Assembly: GCF_959029255.1 (NCBI RefSeq) | Contig: NZ_CAUFUE010000028.1 | Span: forward strand, 1-64,000 | DNA from: an uncultured Bacteroides sp. | GTDB taxonomy: Bacteria; Bacteroidota; Bacteroidia; Bacteroidales; Bacteroidaceae | Reading direction: 5' to 3' | Length of the DNA: 64,000 bases | Part shown: in pieces, positions 61,096-64,000 of the stretch | Layout of the letters: every line of letters starts with the position of its first letter | Numbering within the stretch: position 1 is the first letter of the stretch | The notes under the pieces: generated by a model | Told to the model about the DNA's origin: nothing | The model's database searches: none | What the model saw: only the letters and a program-made list of their open reading frames with translations | Program-made: the position numbers and the translations under genes

Positions 61096-62082
61096 ATGAA
61101 AAAGATTTTATTAGTAGCGTTGGCAGCAGCTGCAATGGTTGGTTGCTCACAAAATGAAGAGATTGAGAATGCTGGACAGAAGGCGGAAATTAAGTTTAAC
61201 ACAGTGGTGCGTAATAGTACAAGAGCAACAATAACAGGAGATGCAGATTTGCAAACTTCAGGATTTGTTGTATATGCTTATAATACGGGAATTGAGACAA
61301 TGGAAGGAGCGGGTACTGCAAAACTACCTGATGCAGCTTTTATTTCAAACGATGTCGTTACATATACCTCCCCTAATTGGGCGTTTACAGGAGGTCCTTA
61401 TTATTGGCCATTGTCAGGTAACATACAATTCTTTGCTTATGCTTCCAGTGATAATAACGCCAGTGACTATACCGCTACCGCAGGTAGCGATTCTCCAACA
61501 ATTACTTACACTGTACCCGAAGCCGCTTCTGCTCAAAAAGATTTTGTGGTTGCCACTTTATTTGATAAAACAAAAACTACAGCTGTATTGCCTCTTACAT
61601 TTAATCATGCGCTTACTCAAGTGAACTTTTCTGCAAAATCAGATAATGCAGGTTTTGTTTATAATGTAACTTCTGTTAAATTGGTTGGTATTTCTAATTC
61701 AGGTACCTATAATTTTAGAACTGGTAAGTGGGTGGCTAAAACTGAAACAGCGAATATAAAAGATTATGTGTATCTTAATAGCGGTGTAGAAGTTACTGGA
61801 GGGGAAGCTAACGCTACAGATTTAATGCCAACAGATGGTGCTCTGATGTTGATTCCGCAAGATATGCCTACTGCTGATGATACTAAGAAGATAGTGCTTA
61901 GTTATGAAGTTAAAAAAGATGATGTGTCCATTGGTGAAGTTAAAGATTTTGAAATAAGCTTGAAGGGAAAAAATAATTGGGCAGCTGGGAATAAGATACG
62001 CTATATCTTGAACTTGACAGATAAGGGTGCTACAGTTAGTTTGTCTGCTTCAGTAGATGGATGGGGTGACGAGACTAATTAA
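61096..62082 (+). CDS. fimbrillin family lipoprotein
   Basis: A 328-residue protein (lipobox MVGC). Mfa-like fimbrillin features are FNTVVRNSTRATITG near residue 35, where an Arg-directed protease cleavage would free the mature N-terminus, and the C-terminal NNWAAGNKIRYILNLT with DGWGDET. It would be the fimbrial subunit, assembled by strand exchange after Arg cleavage. A terminator follows at 62171. Confidence 0.9.
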   Translation: MKKILLVALAAAAMVGCSQNEEIENAGQKAEIKFNTVVRNSTRATITGDADLQTSGFVVYAYNTGIETMEGAGTAKLPDAAFISNDVVTYTSPNWAFTGGPYYWPLSGNIQFFAYASSDNNASDYTATAGSDSPTITYTVPEAASAQKDFVVATLFDKTKTTAVLPLTFNHALTQVNFSAKSDNAGFVYNVTSVKLVGISNSGTYNFRTGKWVAKTETANIKDYVYLNSGVEVTGGEANATDLMPTDGALMLIPQDMPTADDTKKIVLSYEVKKDDVSIGEVKDFEISLKGKNNWAAGNKIRYILNLTDKGATVSLSASVDGWGDETN

Positions 62083-62170
62083 TCAATTATTTATCTTAAA
62101 GTCTGTTTAGATTGAGAGTGTATCTATGTTTTGATTTCCCTTTTTTCATACTATCATAAGAGTTTTATAT

Positions 62171-62218
62171 ATTTTCCCCGAAAGCTTTCTCCTCAAAGTT
62201 TTCGGGGAATATTTTTTT
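62171..62218 (+). terminator. terminator of the fimbrillin gene
   Basis: Stem ATTTTCCCCGAAAGCTTT / AAAGTTTTCGGGGAAT with a short loop, then seven Ts. Confidence 0.85.
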
Positions 62219-62282
62219 ATTCTGCATTATCTGATTATATTTGTCGAAATAAACAAATAGCCAACAAACACTTAGCCCTGCG

Positions 62283-63131
62283 ATGTCTGATTTCTCCGTA
62301 TGTGGAGTAACCAACGGTGACTGCCAGAAATGTCCCAAATCTGTGGACAATTCCATTATATACGCTTCTCACAGCAGAGGTTTCTATATGTCTGTCCCTA
62401 AAAGTGAAGGTAATATTATTATCTTTTTGATGAAAGGTGAAGCTCTTGTCAATAGCCAGGAATATGCGGGTACTACATTGCATGCGGGTGAATTTATTCT
62501 TCAGGCCATCGGTTCGAAGTATGAGATTCTTGCGATGACAGATGTGGAGTGCGTTTGTTATAGTTTTGTTCAACCCGAATTCTTTTGTGAAGGACGATAC
62601 GGTTACATTGCAAAAGAAGTGACGCCGCCACTTATATTTACCCCCTTGAAGATTAGTTCTGAGTTGAATTTCTTTTTAGAAGCTTCGAAAGCGTATTTGG
62701 CGGAACGGAGAATCTGCAAAGAACTGCTTTTATTTAAGCAGAAAGAACTTTCGTTTATATTGGGTCATTGTTATTCGGACTATGAGCTTTCTATGTTGAT
62801 ACATCCTCTATCAAAGTATACCAACAGTTTTCAATACTTTGTTCTTAAAAATCATACCAAAGTAAAAACGGTCGAAGAATTGGCAAAGTTAGGAGGATAC
62901 ACTACTACTACTTTCCGCCGGATATTTACTACTGTTTTCCACCAACCGGTTTACGAGTGGATGCAAGAGCGTAAGAAAGAAGGCATTCTCTATGACCTTC
63001 AGAATACCGATGCTACCATTTCCGAAATCTGTTATAAATACGGTTTCGAGTCCCTGCCCCATTTCTCTAATTTCTGCAAGAAGAATTTCGGAGCTTCTCC
63101 GCGCAACTTGCGCACCCCCTTGCTCCCGTAA
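62283..63131 (+). CDS. AraC family transcriptional regulator
   Basis: A 282-residue regulator. The N-terminal half resembles a cupin-like sensor domain; the C-terminal half has two HTH motifs (ELAKLGGYTTTTFRRIFTTV and SEICYKYGFESLPHFSNFCK). A CX6CX2C cluster at Cys7, Cys14 and Cys17 (VCGVTNGDCQKCPK) is unusual for this family and might bind a metal. Its position just after the fimbrial genes suggests it controls them. Confidence 0.9.
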   Translation: MSDFSVCGVTNGDCQKCPKSVDNSIIYASHSRGFYMSVPKSEGNIIIFLMKGEALVNSQEYAGTTLHAGEFILQAIGSKYEILAMTDVECVCYSFVQPEFFCEGRYGYIAKEVTPPLIFTPLKISSELNFFLEASKAYLAERRICKELLLFKQKELSFILGHCYSDYELSMLIHPLSKYTNSFQYFVLKNHTKVKTVEELAKLGGYTTTTFRRIFTTVFHQPVYEWMQERKKEGILYDLQNTDATISEICYKYGFESLPHFSNFCKKNFGASPRNLRTPLLP

Positions 63132-63232
63132 GGCGAAGGGAGAATAGTCCGTGCCTTGGTTTTATCGGGAAAGTCACCGTTTTTATACTTTTCCTTAGGA
63201 CTTTTAAGTGCTTTTGTCCGCTATATTATATC

Positions 63233-63317
63233 GCCCGACCTAGGTTATCTTGTCGATTGACCAAGGTTGTTTTATCGATTGACCCGGTTCGGCAGAAAGA
63301 ACAACCTAGGTCGGGCG
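63233..63317. repeat. 22-bp repeat array closed by 15-bp inverted arms
   Basis: Units at 63236 (CGACCTAGGTTATCTTGTCG), 63258 (TGACCAAGGTTGTTTTATCG) and 63280 (TGACCCGGTTCGGCAG) are exactly 22 bp apart and share GACC-N2-GGTT. The outer arms CGCCCGACCTAGGTT (63233-63247) and AACCTAGGTCGGGCG (63303-63317) are a perfect inverted repeat. The remaining gap (63132-63524) shows only the terminator at its end. Confidence 0.85.
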
Positions 63318-63447
63318 AAATAAATATGCCATACAAATGATTATAAACGCTGACTTTACAGGTTATTTTTACCGGATATCAGAATAATCTAGCGCAGCAT
63401 GGGTGTAAAAGGATAAGTAGAACCAACTCTTGATTTGTATAAGTAAA

Positions 63448-63486
63448 TAAAAAAAACTCCCTCACCGGTTTAACGGCGGAGGAGTC
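63448..63486 (-). terminator. terminator of the fumarate reductase operon
   Basis: On the minus strand a stem GACTCCTCCGCCG.. / ..CGGTGAGGGAGT is followed by a run of seven or more Ts (the As at 63448-63456). Confidence 0.75.
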
Positions 63487-63524
63487 TTCTTTGTGATATT
63501 AATCAAATATAGCGAAAGTACCTG

Positions 63525-64000
63525 TTAGTCTTTCAACTTTGCAATGATAAAGTCGCGGTTCAAGCGTGCGATGTTGCTGATGGAAACGTTCTTCGGGCAT
63601 TCAGCTTCGCAGGCACGAGTGTTCGTACAGTTACCGAAACCGAGTTCGTCCATCTTGCTCAACATGGCTTTGGCGCGGCGCAGTGCTTCCGGCTTGCCTT
63701 GCGGCAGCAGGTTCAACTGGCTTACCTTGGCAGAGACGAACAACATGGCAGAACCATTCTTACAGGCGGCTACACAAGCGCCACAACCGATACAAGAAGC
63801 GGCATCCATAGCTTCGTCAGCGATAGGCTTCGGAATCAGGATAGCGTTGGCATCCTGAGGAGAGCCTGTACGTACACTGACGTAACCACCGGCTTGCATA
63901 ATCTTGTCGAAAGCCGTACGGTCTACCATCAAGTCCTTGATGACCGGGAAACCGGCGGAACGCCAAGGCTCTACGGTGATAGTATCGCCATCATTGAAAC
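63525..64000 (-). CDS. frdB: succinate dehydrogenase/fumarate reductase iron-sulfur subunit (5' end outside window)
   Basis: The frame is open from the window end: ...FNDGDTITVEPWRSAGFPV precedes the in-frame Met codons. Two cysteine clusters, CIGCGACVAACKNG and CTNTRACEAECPKN, bind the [4Fe-4S] and [3Fe-4S] centres. It is the FrdB/SdhB subunit that passes electrons to fumarate, the main anaerobic sink in Bacteroides. The 5' portion, with the [2Fe-2S] domain, lies outside the window. Confidence 0.93.
   Translation of the reverse strand, partial: FNDGDTITVEPWRSAGFPVIKDLMVDRTAFDKIMQAGGYVSVRTGSPQDANAILIPKPIADEAMDAASCIGCGACVAACKNGSAMLFVSAKVSQLNLLPQGKPEALRRAKAMLSKMDELGFGNCTNTRACEAECPKNVSISNIARLNRDFIIAKLKD

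Overview
The window is chromosomal DNA of a gut-type Bacteroides. The evidence is a SusC/SusD pair with a one-piece hybrid two-component sensor, Mfa/Fim-type fimbrial genes (DUF3575, DUF5119, fimbrillin), DUF4271, DUF4861 and DUF2723 proteins, and promoters of the Bacteroidota form (TTTG or TTG, 19-21 bp, TAnnTTTG). I cannot name the species from sequence alone.

Layout. 1-3960 is a polymorphic-toxin (RHS) locus. It holds the 3' end of a long RHS gene with its own C-terminal tip, a 58-codon membrane ORF, a displaced second RHS tip ending in a metzincin-like protease (HELGHTGGLKD), a small lipoprotein likely to be its immunity protein, a truncated copy of that lipoprotein gene, further RHS debris and two pairs of repeated hairpins. 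4060-9153 is housekeeping: LOG, DUF4271, hemD, rnpA, yidD, tatD, tyrS, tRNA-Gln. 9286-15055 has a membrane-anchored MutS-like ATPase, kduI-kduD-DUF4861 for unsaturated uronate use, and an internally duplicated membrane protein. 15315-20879 has a polysaccharide deacetylase, a 1132-residue DUF2723 membrane protein, and an AAA ATPase with twin palindromic operator candidates. 21057-37312 has a sialate O-acetylesterase, a zinc-type ABC pair without a permease, mnmD, a DedA protein, purD, an S9 peptidase, a THUMP methyltransferase with a long REF-repeat tail, cysE and cysK (divergent), a PPOX protein and RNase R. 37606-40582 has a CDF metal transporter and a coupled epimerase/PAP2 pair that may act in lipid synthesis.

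40825-54059 is a polysaccharide utilization locus. A hybrid sensor should detect a glycan fragment and switch on a PKD lipoprotein, SusC (carrying a -1 frameshift near its 3' end), SusD, a beta-propeller lipoprotein with an Asp-box, and a GH110-type alpha-1,3-galactosidase. 54165-58704 is housekeeping (dus, DUF2059, U32 peptidase, thioesterase, dprA). 59112-63131 is a fimbrial locus followed by an AraC regulator. The window ends inside frdB/sdhB.

The most unusual signal is not a gene. Five intergenic arrays (9170, 19432, 25321, 34514, 63236) are built of short repeats with exact 22-bp (or 11-bp) spacing. Four different unit sequences are used, but the period is the same in all of them. I do not recognise these as a described system. 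Other inverted repeats with 25-32-bp arms and a dispersed GGATTACACGGATTTCACGG element fill many remaining gaps.
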